In this document: positions 16,701-24,889 of the stretch, in pieces
Position numbering within the stretch: position 1 is the stretch's first letter
Layout: each line of letters starts with the position of its first letter
Source: Mycobacterium sp. UM_WGJ
Lineage (GTDB): Bacteria > Actinomycetota > Actinomycetes > Mycobacteriales > Mycobacteriaceae
Assembly (NCBI RefSeq): GCF_000455125.1
Contig: NZ_AUWR01000016.1
Location: 1 to 64,000, forward strand
Length of the DNA stretch: 64,000 nt
Direction: 5' to 3'
The notes under the pieces: model-generated
The model's input: only the letters and a program-made list of their open reading frames with translations
What the model was told of the DNA's origin: nothing
Databases searched by the model: none
Program-made: the position numbers and the translations under genes

Positions 16701-17997
16701 TCAGCGCCGTCAGGACCACCAGACCGACCGCGGCCGACTTGTGATGTTCGGGGTGAACGAACGCGCGCCGCCACACCACTGCCGGCGCGCTGCCCGGCAG
16801 CGGGATACGCCCCAGCAGATGGGTAAGCCCCAGGACCAGCGGGATACGGAGCACGGACTCGAGTTTGTGCAGGTTGCGCAGCGGCGCCCCGGCGCCGTCC
16901 AGGAAGGCCTGCACCGAGTGGGCCAGCGGCGAGCCCAGTCCCCCGGCATAGCCGATGGCCAACAGCGTCACCCCGATCAGCAGCATGGTGACCAGCCGTC
17001 CGGCGCCGGGCGACCGCCGAGACAGCATGCCGGTCAGTCCGGCCAGACCGGCGGCCGCCACCAGGCAGGTGCCCAGGATCATCACCGGGCGGGTGACCAG
17101 CGGCGCCCCGGCCGTGGCATTCGGCGCGACGAACGGCGTCCAACTATGGGTGCCGCGCAGCATTTCGGTCAGCGACGTCCACCGGGTGGTGACCCCGGCC
17201 GATTCGATGAAGTCCAGGAACGGTGGGCTGACCCGGCCAAGCAGCAGCAGGGCCACCACCCACCACGTCACCGCCAACCCCAGCGCCAGCAGCCACCAGC
17301 CGGTGAAGCGCCACCAGCGCCGGTTCGGGCGATGACACAGCCACCAGATGATCGCCGGCAGGCACCCCGCGAGCGTCGCGACCGCGTTCACGGCGCCCAT
17401 CAACGCGACCGCGACCCCAGCCTGGCCGGCCAGCACCCGGGTGGGCCGCTCCGGGATGTCCTGGCCCGGGTCACGTGGCGCCCCCAACGCTCGGATCACC
17501 GGCAGCAGCACCCAGGGCGCCAGCATCATCGGCAGTGTCTCGGAAGAGATAGAACCCAGGGTGCTGAGCACTCGCGGCGACAGTGCGAACGCGGCGGCGC
17601 CGATCAACCGTGCCGTCGGGGTTCCGATCCGCAACGTCTCGGCGACCCGCAGCAGGCCCCAGAAGCCCACCGTGAGCAGCACCGCCCACCACAGCCGCTG
17701 AACGATCCAGCCGGGCAGCCCCAGCAGATCACCGGCCAAGAAGAACGTGCCGTGCGGGAACAGGTAGCCGTACGCCTGGTTCTGCACCTGGCCGAACGGC
17801 AGTTCGCTGCTCCACAGGTTGGCGGCACGAGCCAGGAAGCGCAGCGGAGCGATGGTCAGATCGAGTTTGGTGTCCGGAGAGATCCGGCCGGGTGCCTGCA
17901 AGAGGCTAAAAATCAGCGTGACGAGGCCAACCAACCACAACCAGCGCCGGGACAACGGTGTTACAGCCTGCGGCTTTGCCGGCGGACAGTCAGGCAT
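13660..17997 (-). CDS. aftD: Alpha-(1->3)-arabinofuranosyltransferase AftD
   Basis: A 1445-residue GT-C glycosyltransferase that adds arabinofuranose from decaprenylphosphoryl-arabinose to arabinogalactan and lipoarabinomannan at the outer face of the membrane. The N-terminal half is polytopic; the loop after the first helix (about residues 38-48, ISPDTKLDL) holds Asp42 and Asp46, where GT-C enzymes keep their catalytic acid. The middle part (about residues 680-1250) contains F5/8-type-C or carbohydrate-binding-like segments such as AAIDGDSGTAWVSNALQSAV and AADGDPGTAWTASQRVV. C-terminal helices near residues 1320-1420 complete the protein. The start at 17997 lies 16 bp after a small DUF2613 gene. 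The last 35 or so codons fall inside a duplicated sequence, so this C-terminus may differ from relatives. Confidence 0.93.
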   Translation of the reverse strand: MPDCPPAKPQAVTPLSRRWLWLVGLVTLIFSLLQAPGRISPDTKLDLTIAPLRFLARAANLWSSELPFGQVQNQAYGYLFPHGTFFLAGDLLGLPGWIVQRLWWAVLLTVGFWGLLRVAETLRIGTPTARLIGAAAFALSPRVLSTLGSISSETLPMMLAPWVLLPVIRALGAPRDPGQDIPERPTRVLAGQAGVAVALMGAVNAVATLAGCLPAIIWWLCHRPNRRWWRFTGWWLLALGLAVTWWVVALLLLGRVSPPFLDFIESAGVTTRWTSLTEMLRGTHSWTPFVAPNATAGAPLVTRPVMILGTCLVAAAGLAGLTGMLSRRSPGAGRLVTMLLIGVTLLAIGYAGGLGSPLAHSVQAFLDGAGAPLRNLHKLESVLRIPLVLGLTHLLGRIPLPGSAPAVVWRRAFVHPEHHKSAAVGLVVLTALMVSTSLAWTGRLTPPGTFSALPQYWRDAAAWIAEHNSGGPTPGRVLVAPGAPFATQTWGTSHDEPLQVLDVGPWGVRDSIPLTPPQTIRALDSVQRLFAAGRPSAGLADTLLRQGISYLVVRNDLDPDTSRSARPLLVHRAVDGSPGLQRVAQFGEPVGSGTVPGFVADSGLRPAYPAIEIYRVGDPATDANPGAPYLADLHAMPRVDGGPEVLLRLDEHRRLRGEPALGPVLLTADARRADLGTPVVTVTDTPLARETDYGRVDDHSSTIRAAGDARHTHSRVPDYPTPGASTVFGGWLGGRLTASSSSSDATTLPDVAPSTSPAAAIDGDSGTAWVSNALQSAVGQWLQVDFDHPLTNGTITLTPSATAVGAQVRRIQISTVNGTTTLRFDRAGEPLIAALPYGETPWVRITASGTDDGSPGVQFGITDLAITQYDASGFAHPVDLRHTALVPAPPAGAQVAQWDLGAGLPGRTGCAKADGAVRCAASMMLEPEEPATFSRTLNVPRAMSVTPTVWVRPRQGPNLVDLIAEPGALRARGDADVLDVQGAAYAAADGDPGTAWTASQRVVAHRSPPTLTITLPRPVKVTGVRFTPSQSPLPAHPTLVAVDLGSGPQVRELGGSDDQQVGLLPRVTDTVTISLLGWEDVIDRTAIGFDQLKPPGLAEVSVLGSDGRPVAPADPVRNRSRAVHVDCDHGPIIAIAGRFVHTSITTTVGALLDDKPVAAQACDLRPIALPPGAQELMVSPGPAFVVDGATLSAPSASTRAAATRPAQIGTWSADRREVTVPAAAAARVLVVPESINGGWVARTSDGTRLAPVAVNGWQQGFVLPAGTDGAITLTFGPNRMYRLGMAGGLALLPLLALLAWWPVRRVRDPGPPAAPWGPSRRVAAAGALTVGFLIAGTAGAAVLGAAMVLLLALQHRQRSFEVARLGLSAGGLITAGAVLCRHPWRSVDGYAGHSAGVQLAALVSVAVLAATAVVARGGRKLDGVEGSGPPQWAEPTESGEAGQRP

Positions 17998-18013
17998 TGC
18001 CGGCGTCCGCAGG

Positions 18014-18187
18014 TCAGCCGCGGTTGCCGTACTCCACCCTGTTCAGCACCGAGGACTGCGGGTCGCCACCGGCGATCTGCGGCTTGGTGTCTTGTTGCAC
18101 CATCAGCGTGACGCCGAAGACGGCCGCCGCACCCAGCAAGACCCCCACGACCATGCTTATGGCGGCCGGTACCACGAACCGAGGCAT
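18014..18187 (-). CDS. Small DUF2613-type membrane/secreted protein (Rv0236A-like)
   Basis: A 57-residue protein. It begins MPRFVVPAAISMVVGVLLGA, is hydrophobic through about residue 30, and ends in a short polar tail with SSVLNRVEYGNRG. An AAGGAG box seven bases before the ATG at 18187 supports it. Length, single N-terminal hydrophobic segment and position directly upstream of aftD match the small gene Rv0236A. The 16-bp gap to aftD suggests co-transcription. Function unknown; a helper of the envelope arabinosyltransferase is a guess from context. Confidence 0.85.
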   Translation of the reverse strand: MPRFVVPAAISMVVGVLLGAAAVFGVTLMVQQDTKPQIAGGDPQSSVLNRVEYGNRG

Positions 18188-18286
18188 GGTCAGGCTCCTT
18201 CTGCACTCTCGTGACGTCGATCAGGGGCGCCATCAACATCAGCCCCCGCTTGGGCCCCGACCGCCAACGTAGCACGTGGGCTTCGC

Positions 18287-18474
18287 GAGCCCGGCGGTTC
18301 AGGGAGGCTCGACGTAGGAGAGGCGATGCTGGGGCCGCCGCATGAGCCCGGCGGTTCAGGGAGGCTCGACGTAGGAGAGGCGATGCTGGGGCCGCCGTAT
18401 GGGCCGGGCGGTTCAGGGAGGCTCGACGTAGGAGAGGCGATGCTGGGGCCGCCGCATGAGCCCGGCGGTTCAGG
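18287..18474. repeat. 57-bp tandem repeat (VNTR), 3.3 copies, upstream of lpqI
   Basis: Three complete 57-bp units start at 18287, 18344 and 18401, followed by a 17-bp partial unit from 18458. Units are almost identical: each contains CGGCGGTTCAGGGAGGCTCG and GGAGAGGCGATGCTGGGGCC. The third copy starts GGGCCGGG instead of GAGCCCGG, and the second ends GTAT instead of GCAT. The unit is a multiple of three and open in some frames, but codon context does not suggest a gene. It fills most of the 305-bp gap between the DUF2613 gene (start 18187) and lpqI (start 18493), ending 18 bp before the lpqI ATG. Nothing else was seen in the gap. Confidence 0.95.
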
Positions 18475-18492
18475 CCGTGACAGCATGGTGCG

Positions 18493-19683
18493 ATGCCTGG
18501 ATCGCTGACTCGACAACTGCCCGGTCTGCTGCTGGCCGCCGCGGTACTGCCGGCGCTCGTCACGTCGTGCTCGCACCGTGACGAGACGCCCGCACCGTCG
18601 TCTGACGCCGCGGCGTCGCCTACCGCGACAGTCTCCGCGCCGCCGGGCGATCCGGTGTGTGAGCAGGTGTCGGCTTTGTCGGTCCGCGACAAGTTGGCGC
18701 AGCTGGTGATGGTGGGGGTCCGCGATGCGGCCGACGCCCGCGCCGTGGTGACCGATCACCACGTCGGCGGCATCTTCATCGGCAGCTGGACTGACCTGTC
18801 CATGCTCACCGATGGCTCGCTGAAGGAGATCAAGGACAGCCAAGCACCCACCGGCCCGCTGCCGCTGGCGGTCAGCGTGGACGAGGAGGGCGGCCGGGTG
18901 TCTCGGCTGTCGTCGCTGATCGGGAAGTCGCCGTCGGCCAAGGAACTGGCGCAGACCAGTAGCGCCGCGCAGGTGCGTGAGCTGGCCGCCGAGCGGGGCC
19001 GCAAGATGGCTGACCTGGGCATCACTGTCGATTTCGCGCCGGTTGTCGATGTGGTGGACGCCGATACCGACGAAGACACCGTGATCGGGGACCGTTCGTT
19101 CGGTTCGGACCCGGCCAAGGTCACCGAGTACGCCGGCGCGTACGCGCAGGGTCTGCGCGACGCCGGGCTGCTGCCGGTGCTCAAGCACTTCCCCGGCCAC
19201 GGCCACGGTTCCGGTGACTCGCACACTGCCGGAGCGGTGGTCACGCCGTCTCTGGCGCAGTTGCAGGACAACGACCTGGTGCCCTACCGCACCCTGGTCA
19301 CCGAGGCGCCGGTGGCGGTGATGATGGGCCACCTGGAGGTTCCCGGGCTGACCGAGGATCCAGCCAGCCTGAGCCCGGCGGCGGTCACGCTGCTGCGCAC
19401 CGGCACCGACTATCACGGACCGGCGTTCGACGGCCCGGTGTTCAGTGACGACCTGTCGTCGATGGCGGCGATCACCGAGCACTACGGAGTCGCCGAGGCG
19501 GTGCTGCGCAGCCTTCAGGCCGGTGTCGACATCGCACTGTGGGTCACCACCGACGAGGTGCCCGCGGTGTTGGACCGGCTGGAGCAAGCGGTGTCCGCCG
19601 GCGAGCTGAAGCAGGAAGCCGTCGACGCCTCGCTGGCGCGCGTCGCCGCGGCCAAGTTGCCCGGTACGCACTGCCACGGGTGA
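18493..19683 (+). CDS. lpqI: Lipoprotein beta-N-acetylglucosaminidase, GH3 (LpqI)
   Basis: A 396-residue glycoside-hydrolase family 3 enzyme of the NagZ type, which removes N-acetylglucosamine from muropeptides during cell-wall recycling. The N-terminal signal LLLAAAVLPALVTSC ends in a lipobox (VTSC), so the mature protein is a lipid-anchored surface enzyme. The catalytic-loop signature KHFPGHGHGSGDSHTAG carries the His and Asp dyad of NagZ enzymes, and MMGHLEVPGL and VFSDDLSSMAAI follow as expected, with the nucleophile Asp in SDDL. No strong ribosome site is seen before the ATG; the repeat at 18287-18474 sits immediately upstream and may affect expression. Confidence 0.93.
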   Translation: MPGSLTRQLPGLLLAAAVLPALVTSCSHRDETPAPSSDAAASPTATVSAPPGDPVCEQVSALSVRDKLAQLVMVGVRDAADARAVVTDHHVGGIFIGSWTDLSMLTDGSLKEIKDSQAPTGPLPLAVSVDEEGGRVSRLSSLIGKSPSAKELAQTSSAAQVRELAAERGRKMADLGITVDFAPVVDVVDADTDEDTVIGDRSFGSDPAKVTEYAGAYAQGLRDAGLLPVLKHFPGHGHGSGDSHTAGAVVTPSLAQLQDNDLVPYRTLVTEAPVAVMMGHLEVPGLTEDPASLSPAAVTLLRTGTDYHGPAFDGPVFSDDLSSMAAITEHYGVAEAVLRSLQAGVDIALWVTTDEVPAVLDRLEQAVSAGELKQEAVDASLARVAAAKLPGTHCHG

Positions 19684-19708
19684 TTCCGGCGGCGCGGACA
19701 GCGCACAA

Positions 19709-19724
19709 GTTACTCTTCGGTAAG
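19709..19724. promoter_or_regulatory. TTAC-N6-GTAA palindrome upstream of the TetR gene
   Basis: GTTACTCTTCGGTAAG contains TTAC and GTAA separated by six bases, a slightly degenerate form of the TACT-N4-AGTA palindrome found at the fabG4-fadA2 and fadE5 promoters. It lies 37 bp upstream of the TetR start at 19762, as expected of an autoregulatory operator. Confidence 0.5.
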
Positions 19725-19761
19725 ATCGGGCCGAGGGGGATCGCGGAAGGACCTCGAGGCG

Positions 19762-20388
19762 ATGGCAGCTGGTAACAAGCGGTTACCGCGGGCCGTGCGC
19801 GAACAGCAGATGCTCGACGCCGCGGTGCAGATGTTCTCGGTCAACGGCTACCACGAGACCTCGATGGATTCGATCGCCGCGGCCGCACAGATCTCCAAGC
19901 CGATGCTCTACCTGTACTACGGCTCCAAAGAGGAGTTGTTCGGGGCGTGTCTGGACCGCGAACTGCGCCGCTTCGTCGAGTCGGTGCGCACCGAAATCGA
20001 CTTTCAACAGCCCCCGAAAGACATGCTGCGCAACACGATTCGGGCCTTCTTGCGGTACATCGACGCCAACCGGGCGTCCTGGATCGTGATGTACACCCAG
20101 GCCACCAGTTCGCAGGCGTTCGCCCACACCGTGCGCGAGGGACGCGAGCGAATCATCGAGCTGGTCGGCCGGCTGTTGCGGGCCGGCACGCGTAAGCCCG
20201 AGCCGGGCGTGGACTTCGAGTTGATGGCGGTCGCGCTGGTGGGTGCCGGCGAGGCGATCGCGAGCCGGGTCAGCACCGGTGATACCGGCGTCGACGAAGC
20301 CGGCGAGCTGATGATCGACCTGTTCTGGCGTGGACTCAAGGAAGCCCCGGGCGGCCGCGACGGCGCCGACGCCGCCGCGGCCGGGTAG
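19762..20388 (+). CDS. TetR family transcriptional regulator (Rv0238-like)
   Basis: A 208-residue regulator. The DNA-binding domain at about residues 10-60 is textbook TetR, with QQMLDAAVQMFSVNGYHETS and AAQISKPMLYLYYGSKEELF. The C-terminal domain is helical; its ligand is unknown, though the genomic setting among htdX, fabG4, fadA2 and fadE5 suggests an acyl-CoA or fatty-acid-derived signal. A palindrome in its own promoter resembles those in front of fabG4/fadA2 and fadE5, making it the best local candidate for a regulator of that block. Start ATG 19762, weak ribosome site GAGGCG. Confidence 0.88.
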   Translation: MAAGNKRLPRAVREQQMLDAAVQMFSVNGYHETSMDSIAAAAQISKPMLYLYYGSKEELFGACLDRELRRFVESVRTEIDFQQPPKDMLRNTIRAFLRYIDANRASWIVMYTQATSSQAFAHTVREGRERIIELVGRLLRAGTRKPEPGVDFELMAVALVGAGEAIASRVSTGDTGVDEAGELMIDLFWRGLKEAPGGRDGADAAAAG

Positions 20389-20400
20389 TGGGGCGCGGCC

Positions 20401-20760
20401 TCAGGCCGTGAAGAGATCCTGGATGGTCGCGGTGATGTCGCGGACCGCACCGTTGAGTGCCAGGAATTCGAAACCGGCTGCCAGCGTGCCCAATCCGACG
20501 ACGCCGGCAATCGGCAGGCCGATGGCGTCGATGACGTCACCTTGGGTGAGTTCCTGGGCGAACACTTCGAACGCATAGGCCGGTGCGGTGGTGAGCAAGG
20601 CGTTGAGGATGTCGGCAGTCGGAAGCAGCGTCGCGTACGCCGAGGCAACGATGCTGCTGAACGCGTTGGCGAGTTCGCTGAGGCTGGGCAGCGTGAACGA
20701 CGTGACATCGCCCGCCGAGGCGCCCAGGAAATCGGCTGCGCTGGGGATTTGGCGCGAATT
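20401..20760 (-). pseudogene. C-terminal fragment of a PE/PPE-associated type secreted protein
   Basis: The frame (open to a possible start at 20856, stop at 20401) contains LPSLSELANAFSSIVASAYA, LLPTADILNALLTTAPAYAF and DVIDAIGLPIAGVVGLGTLA. These resemble the C-terminal module that mycobacteria attach to PE or PPE N-termini. No PE or PPE domain precedes it: the first 30 codons of the frame (20760-20856) are unlike the family and overlap a TetR-like sequence on the other strand. I read this as a truncated remnant; a short real gene cannot be excluded. Confidence 0.5.
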
Positions 20761-20764
20761 CACT

Positions 20765-21064
20765 ACCCCGGAAGCACTTTCGGTAACCCACCTATGGGCT
20801 GCGTGTTGGACGGATGCACAGGTCGCCAAGACGGTGAAGTCGTTGGAGCAGCACATCTATCGACTGGCAGTGGCCTCCGCTGAGGCGTTGCCCGAGGCTG
20901 CTCCGGGGTTCTCCGCGCCCGCCTATATGGCGGCCGTGATGGTGGTGGTCCGCGGCCTGGTGATGTCGATCCCGGTTTGGGGTATCGACGTCGTCAGCAC
21001 CCGTTGGGAGGCCAGCAAGGCGACCCTGCTGAAGGCGGCCGGCTTCGCCGTCGACAACGCCTAA
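20765..21064 (+). pseudogene. C-terminal fragment of a TetR-type regulator
   Basis: From about 20771 the plus-strand frame reads VTHLWAACWTDAQVAKTVKS, LAVASAEALPEAAPGF and MAAVMVVVRGLVMSIPVWGI, ending at 21064. This has the character of the helical C-terminal half of TetR regulators (LWAACWTD, then VRGL before the final helices). No helix-turn-helix precedes it; upstream the frame runs antisense through the PE/PPE-like fragment. It looks like a regulator cut at about 20765. Whether it is translated from an alternative start is unknown. Confidence 0.45.
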
Positions 21065-21083
21065 GGGGCAACAGCGGTATCGG

Positions 21084-21926
21084 CTATAGGCCCCGCACCG
21101 CCCCCGTCAGGTAGGGGTAGCCCTTGGCTACGTTGCGCAGCGCCAGATCCCAGCCGCCGTCAACCCTGTCGATGTAGAGGCCGGGGCTGGCCGGCAGGAG
21201 CATCGGCTTGCCGAACCGCACCGCATAGTCGACAGCGTCCGGAAGCGCGCCTTCGATATTGGCCAGAACGGTTGCCGCGGAGAACATCCCGTGCGCAATC
21301 GCGGTGGGGAATCCGAACAGCTTGGCGCCGATCGAGCTGGTGTGGATCGGGTTGTGATCGCCGCCCGCGGATGCGTACCGCCTAATCTGGCCCGGCGTCA
21401 CACGCAGCACCGCGTTGGGAGGGCCCAGCTTGGGCTGCTTGGCCGGCGGCGGCTTCGGCTCGTCGGACAGGCTGGTGCGCTGCTGGTGCAGGAATGTCGT
21501 CACCTGGTGCCAGGCCGGGTCGTTGCCCACGGTGATGTCGGTGACGATGTCGACCAGCAGGCCCTTGCGATGTTCCCGCAGGTTCTCTGCCCGCACCGTC
21601 ACTCCGACGGTGTCGGTGACGGTGATCGGGCGGTGGCGCGTGATCCGGTTTTCGGTGTGCACCGAACCCATCGCGGCGAATGGGAAGTCAAACCCGGTCG
21701 CCAGCTCCATCACGGTCGGGAAGGTCAGCGCGAACGGGTAGGTCAGCGGGACCTGATCGGCGAATCGCAGCCCGGTGACGGCCGCGTAGGCGGCGACGTG
21801 GTTGGGGTCGATCACCAGCTCGTCGACCCGCAGCGTCCGGTTCGGCAGCGTTGGTGTGCGCGGAATGAAGGGCAGCGCCCCGGCTACCGCACGCACCATG
21901 TTTCTCATGCCACTGGGTTGGGACAT
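21084..21926 (-). CDS. htdX: (R)-3-hydroxyacyl-thioester dehydratase HtdX (MaoC-like)
   Basis: A 280-residue double-hotdog dehydratase. The hydratase-2 motif lies in the C-terminal half: RYASAGGDHNPIHTSSIGAK, with Asp and His as the catalytic pair, followed by GFPTAIAHGMFSAA. It interconverts (R)-3-hydroxyacyl and trans-2-enoyl thioesters, the step after FabG4 in fatty-acid elongation or the reverse in degradation. The ATG at 21926 matches the start I recall for Rv0241c and lies five bases after the fabG4 stop; GTG 21935 is an alternative that would overlap. It forms an operon with fabG4. Confidence 0.92.
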   Translation of the reverse strand: MSQPSGMRNMVRAVAGALPFIPRTPTLPNRTLRVDELVIDPNHVAAYAAVTGLRFADQVPLTYPFALTFPTVMELATGFDFPFAAMGSVHTENRITRHRPITVTDTVGVTVRAENLREHRKGLLVDIVTDITVGNDPAWHQVTTFLHQQRTSLSDEPKPPPAKQPKLGPPNAVLRVTPGQIRRYASAGGDHNPIHTSSIGAKLFGFPTAIAHGMFSAATVLANIEGALPDAVDYAVRFGKPMLLPASPGLYIDRVDGGWDLALRNVAKGYPYLTGAVRGL

Positions 21927-21931
21927 CCGTC

Positions 21932-23296
21932 TCACGCTCCCAGCATGGCTTGGCCACAGACCCGGATGGTGTTGCCGGTGACCGCATTCGACGCCGGACT
22001 GGCGAAGTAGCCGATCAACTCGGCGACGTCGACGGGTTGACCGCCCTGGAACAGCGAGTTGAGCCGGCGTCCGACCTCGCGGGTGGCCAGCGGGATCGCC
22101 GCCGTCATCTCGGTTTCGATGAACCCTGGGGCGACGGCATTGATCGTGATGCCCTTCTTGGCCAGTGTCGGAGCCAGCGCTTCGGTCAGGCCGATCATGC
22201 CGGCCTTGGTGGCCGCGTAGTTGGTCTGGCCGCGGTTACCCGCGATCCCGGCCATCGACGACAGGCCGATCACCCGGCCGCCGTCACCGATGCTGCCGTT
22301 GGCGACCAGCCCTTCGGTAAGGCGCTGCGGTGCAAGCAGGTTGACCGCCAAAACTGCGTTCCATCGGGCGTCGTCCATGTTGGCCAGCAATTTGTCGCGA
22401 GTGATACCGGCGTTGTTGACCAACACATCGGCCTTGCCGCCATGGTGTTCGGCGAGGTGCGCGGTGATCTGGTCCACTGCGTCGTCGGCGGTGACGTCCA
22501 GGGCCAGCGCGGTCCCTCCCACCCGGGAAGCCGTCTTCTGCAGCGCCTCGGCGGCCTGCGGCACGTCGATCGCCACCACCTTGGCGCCGTCGCGGGCGAA
22601 CACCTCGGCAATGGTGGCGCCGATGCCGCGCGCCGCCCCGGTGATGATCGCGACCTTGCCCTCCAGCGGCCGGTCCCAGTCGGCGGGAGCGGTCGCGTCG
22701 TCGGCGCCCACGTAGAACACCTGGCCGTCGACGTAGGCCGAGCGGGCCGAGAGGACGAATCGCAGCGTCGATTCCAGGCCGGTGGCCCCAGGCTTGGCGT
22801 CGGGCGACAGGTACACCAGCTGCACGGTGGCACCGCGCTGCAGTTCCTTGCCCAGCGAGCGGGTGAAGCCCTCCAGCGCGCGCTGGGCGATCTGCTCGTC
22901 GGCGCTGCCGGCGGCCGCGGGGGTGGTGCCGACGACGACCAACCGGCCGCAGCGCCCCACGTTGCGCAGCAGCGGGGTGAAGAACTCATGCAGTGCGGTC
23001 AGCCCGGCGGGTGAGGTGATGCCGGTGGCGTCGAAGACCAGTCCGCCGAAGGAGTCGGCCCACCGGCCGCCCAGGTTGTCGCCGACCAGCTCGTAGTCGT
23101 CGGCCAGCGCGGCCCGCAGCGGCTCGACCACCCGGCCCGACCCGCCGATCAGCAGCGGGCCGGCCAGCGCCGGCTCGCCGACCCGGTAACGACGCAGCGT
23201 CTCGGCCTGCGGAACGCCGAGCTGCTTGGCCAGGAACGATCCGGGGGCGGAGCCCAGGATCTGGGACAACAGGTCCGAGGGAACTTTGGGGGCCAT
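21932..23296 (-). CDS. fabG4: High-molecular-weight beta-ketoacyl reductase FabG4
   Basis: A 454-residue reductase made of two Rossmann-like units. The N-terminal ~200 residues are a degenerate flavodoxin-like half ([20 protein letters not shown]). The C-terminal half is a complete SDR with [56 protein letters not shown] (Ser, Tyr, Lys catalytic residues) and [13 protein letters not shown]. It reduces 3-ketoacyl thioesters, preferring NADH in characterised relatives. The ATG at 23296 has GGAAGG seven bases upstream; an ATG at 23311 is an unlikely alternative. It is divergent from fadA2 with two palindromes between them. Confidence 0.93.
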   Translation of the reverse strand: MAPKVPSDLLSQILGSAPGSFLAKQLGVPQAETLRRYRVGEPALAGPLLIGGSGRVVEPLRAALADDYELVGDNLGGRWADSFGGLVFDATGITSPAGLTALHEFFTPLLRNVGRCGRLVVVGTTPAAAGSADEQIAQRALEGFTRSLGKELQRGATVQLVYLSPDAKPGATGLESTLRFVLSARSAYVDGQVFYVGADDATAPADWDRPLEGKVAIITGAARGIGATIAEVFARDGAKVVAIDVPQAAEALQKTASRVGGTALALDVTADDAVDQITAHLAEHHGGKADVLVNNAGITRDKLLANMDDARWNAVLAVNLLAPQRLTEGLVANGSIGDGGRVIGLSSMAGIAGNRGQTNYAATKAGMIGLTEALAPTLAKKGITINAVAPGFIETEMTAAIPLATREVGRRLNSLFQGGQPVDVAELIGYFASPASNAVTGNTIRVCGQAMLGA

Positions 23297-23352
23297 CGTG
23301 CTGCCTTCCATGTGGGGACGTGCCTGGTGCGGGCCACGGTGTCGACAACGAA

Positions 23353-23383
23353 CTTACTCCAGAGTAAGAATACTGGGTAGTAT
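23353..23383. promoter_or_regulatory. Two adjacent palindromes in the fabG4-fadA2 divergent promoter
   Basis: The first, CTTACTCCAGAGTAAG (23353-23368), is a perfect 16-bp palindrome. The second, ATACTGGGTAGTAT (23370-23383), has perfect five-base arms. Both contain TACT-N4-AGTA, and their centres are 16 bp apart. TAGTAT at 23378-23383 is a plausible -10 hexamer for fadA2, so the sites would cover its core promoter. Repression by a TetR-type protein is inferred. Confidence 0.7.
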
Positions 23384-23436
23384 CAGGACGACCGTCCCCG
23401 GCAATGCGGGGGACCCACCATCAGAGACGAGAGATC

Positions 23437-24783
23437 GTGGCATCTGCATCTGCTGCTAAACCTGCCGAGGCAACCGCCGGCACGCGCCGCCGCGTCGCCG
23501 TCCTCGGGGGCAATCGCATTCCGTTCGCACGCTCCGACGGCGCCTACGCGAACGCGTCCAACCAGGACATGTTCACCGCAGCGCTAGGCGGTCTCATCGA
23601 TCGGTTCGGCCTCGCCGGCGAGAAGCTGGACGCGGTGATCGGCGGGGCGGTGCTCAAGCACAGCCGTGACTTCAACCTGATCCGCGAATCGGTGTTGGGC
23701 TCGGCGCTGTCGCCCTACACGCAGGCCTTCGACCTGCAGCAGGCCTGCGGTACCGGGTTGCAGGCGGCGATCTGCGCCGCCGACGGAATCGCCGCTGGCC
23801 GTTACGAGGTGGCTGCCGCCGGTGGCGTGGACACCACCTCGGACGCGCCCTTGGCGATCGGCAACGAACTGCGTCGCACGCTGCTTGCGCTGCGCCGGTC
23901 GAAGTCGAACCTGCAGCGCCTCAAGCTGGCAGGCAAACTGCCCGCCGCGCTGGGCGTGGAAATCCCGGCCAACAAAGAGGCGCGGACCGGCCTTTCCATG
24001 GGCGAGCACCAGGCCATCACCACCAAGCAGATGGGCATCAAGCGGGTCGACCAGGACGAGCTGGCCGCAGCCAGCCACCGCAACATGGCCGCCGCCTATG
24101 ACGGGGGCTTCTTCGACGACCTGGTGACGCCGTTCCAGGGGCTCTACCGCGACGACAACCTGCGGCCCCAGTCCAGCCCGGAGAAGCTGGCCACGCTCAA
24201 GCCGGTGTTCGGCGCGAAGGCCGGTGACGCCACCATGACCGCGGGCAACTCCACCCCGCTTACCGACGGTGCGTCGGTGGCACTGCTGGCCAGCGAGGAG
24301 TGGGCGGCCGCACGCAACCTGACCCCGCTGGCGTATTTCGTCGACGCCGAGACGGCCGCGGTGGACTACGTCAACGGCGCCGACGGCCTGCTGATGGCGC
24401 CGACCTACGCGGTGCCGCGACTGTTGGCGCGCAATGGTCTGACCTTGCAGGACTTCGACTTCTACGAGATTCACGAGGCGTTCGCCGCCACGGTGCTGTG
24501 TCACCTGGCGGCGTGGGAGTCGCAGGAGTACTGCACGCAGCGGCTGGGACTGGATTCGGCGCTGGGCGCCATCGACCGGTCCAAGCTCAATGTCAACGGC
24601 TCGTCGCTGGCGTCGGGTCACCCGTTCGCGGCCACCGGCGGGCGGATCGTGGCGCAGGCGGCCAAGCAGATCGCCGAGGCCAAGGCCGCCAAGAAGGGCG
24701 CCGCGAAGAACAAGCCGGTGCGTGCGCTGATCTCGATCTGCGCAGCCGGGGGCCAGGGCGTGGCCGCCATCCTCGAGGGCTGA
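23437..24783 (+). CDS. fadA2: Acetyl-CoA acyltransferase (thiolase) FadA2
   Basis: A 448-residue thiolase that cleaves 3-ketoacyl-CoA in the last step of beta-oxidation. The nucleophilic Cys is in DLQQACGTGLQAA (about residue 103), the His in SSLASGHPFAATGGR, and the second Cys in ISICAAGGQG near the C-terminus. NRIPFARSDGAYANASNQDM is the typical start. The GTG at 23437 is chosen because the family N-terminus follows it closely; an ATG at 23404 is possible. The gene is divergent from fabG4-htdX and convergent with the DJ-1-type gene, separated by a strong hairpin. Confidence 0.92.
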   Translation: MASASAAKPAEATAGTRRRVAVLGGNRIPFARSDGAYANASNQDMFTAALGGLIDRFGLAGEKLDAVIGGAVLKHSRDFNLIRESVLGSALSPYTQAFDLQQACGTGLQAAICAADGIAAGRYEVAAAGGVDTTSDAPLAIGNELRRTLLALRRSKSNLQRLKLAGKLPAALGVEIPANKEARTGLSMGEHQAITTKQMGIKRVDQDELAAASHRNMAAAYDGGFFDDLVTPFQGLYRDDNLRPQSSPEKLATLKPVFGAKAGDATMTAGNSTPLTDGASVALLASEEWAAARNLTPLAYFVDAETAAVDYVNGADGLLMAPTYAVPRLLARNGLTLQDFDFYEIHEAFAATVLCHLAAWESQEYCTQRLGLDSALGAIDRSKLNVNGSSLASGHPFAATGGRIVAQAAKQIAEAKAAKKGAAKNKPVRALISICAAGGQGVAAILEG

Positions 24784-24889
24784 CAGGCGCGACGATCGAC
24801 GTTTGATTCGCGCCGTTGCCGGGTAGTCGAGACATCGGTTCGCTTCGCGTGGCCGCGGGCCCCCGGTGGCAGCGCGAAGCAACCTGCCC

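Noticed and set aside
16741-18111. A 456-codon plus-strand frame opposite the aftD 5' half
   Set aside because: Extremely rich in Arg, Gln, His and Pro with no hydrophobic core; a shadow of the membrane-spanning AftD coding strand.
18326-18508. A 60-codon frame with repeating MLGPPHEPGGSGRLDVGEA units
   Set aside because: It is the translation of the 57-bp tandem repeat; no ribosome site and no extension into a gene.
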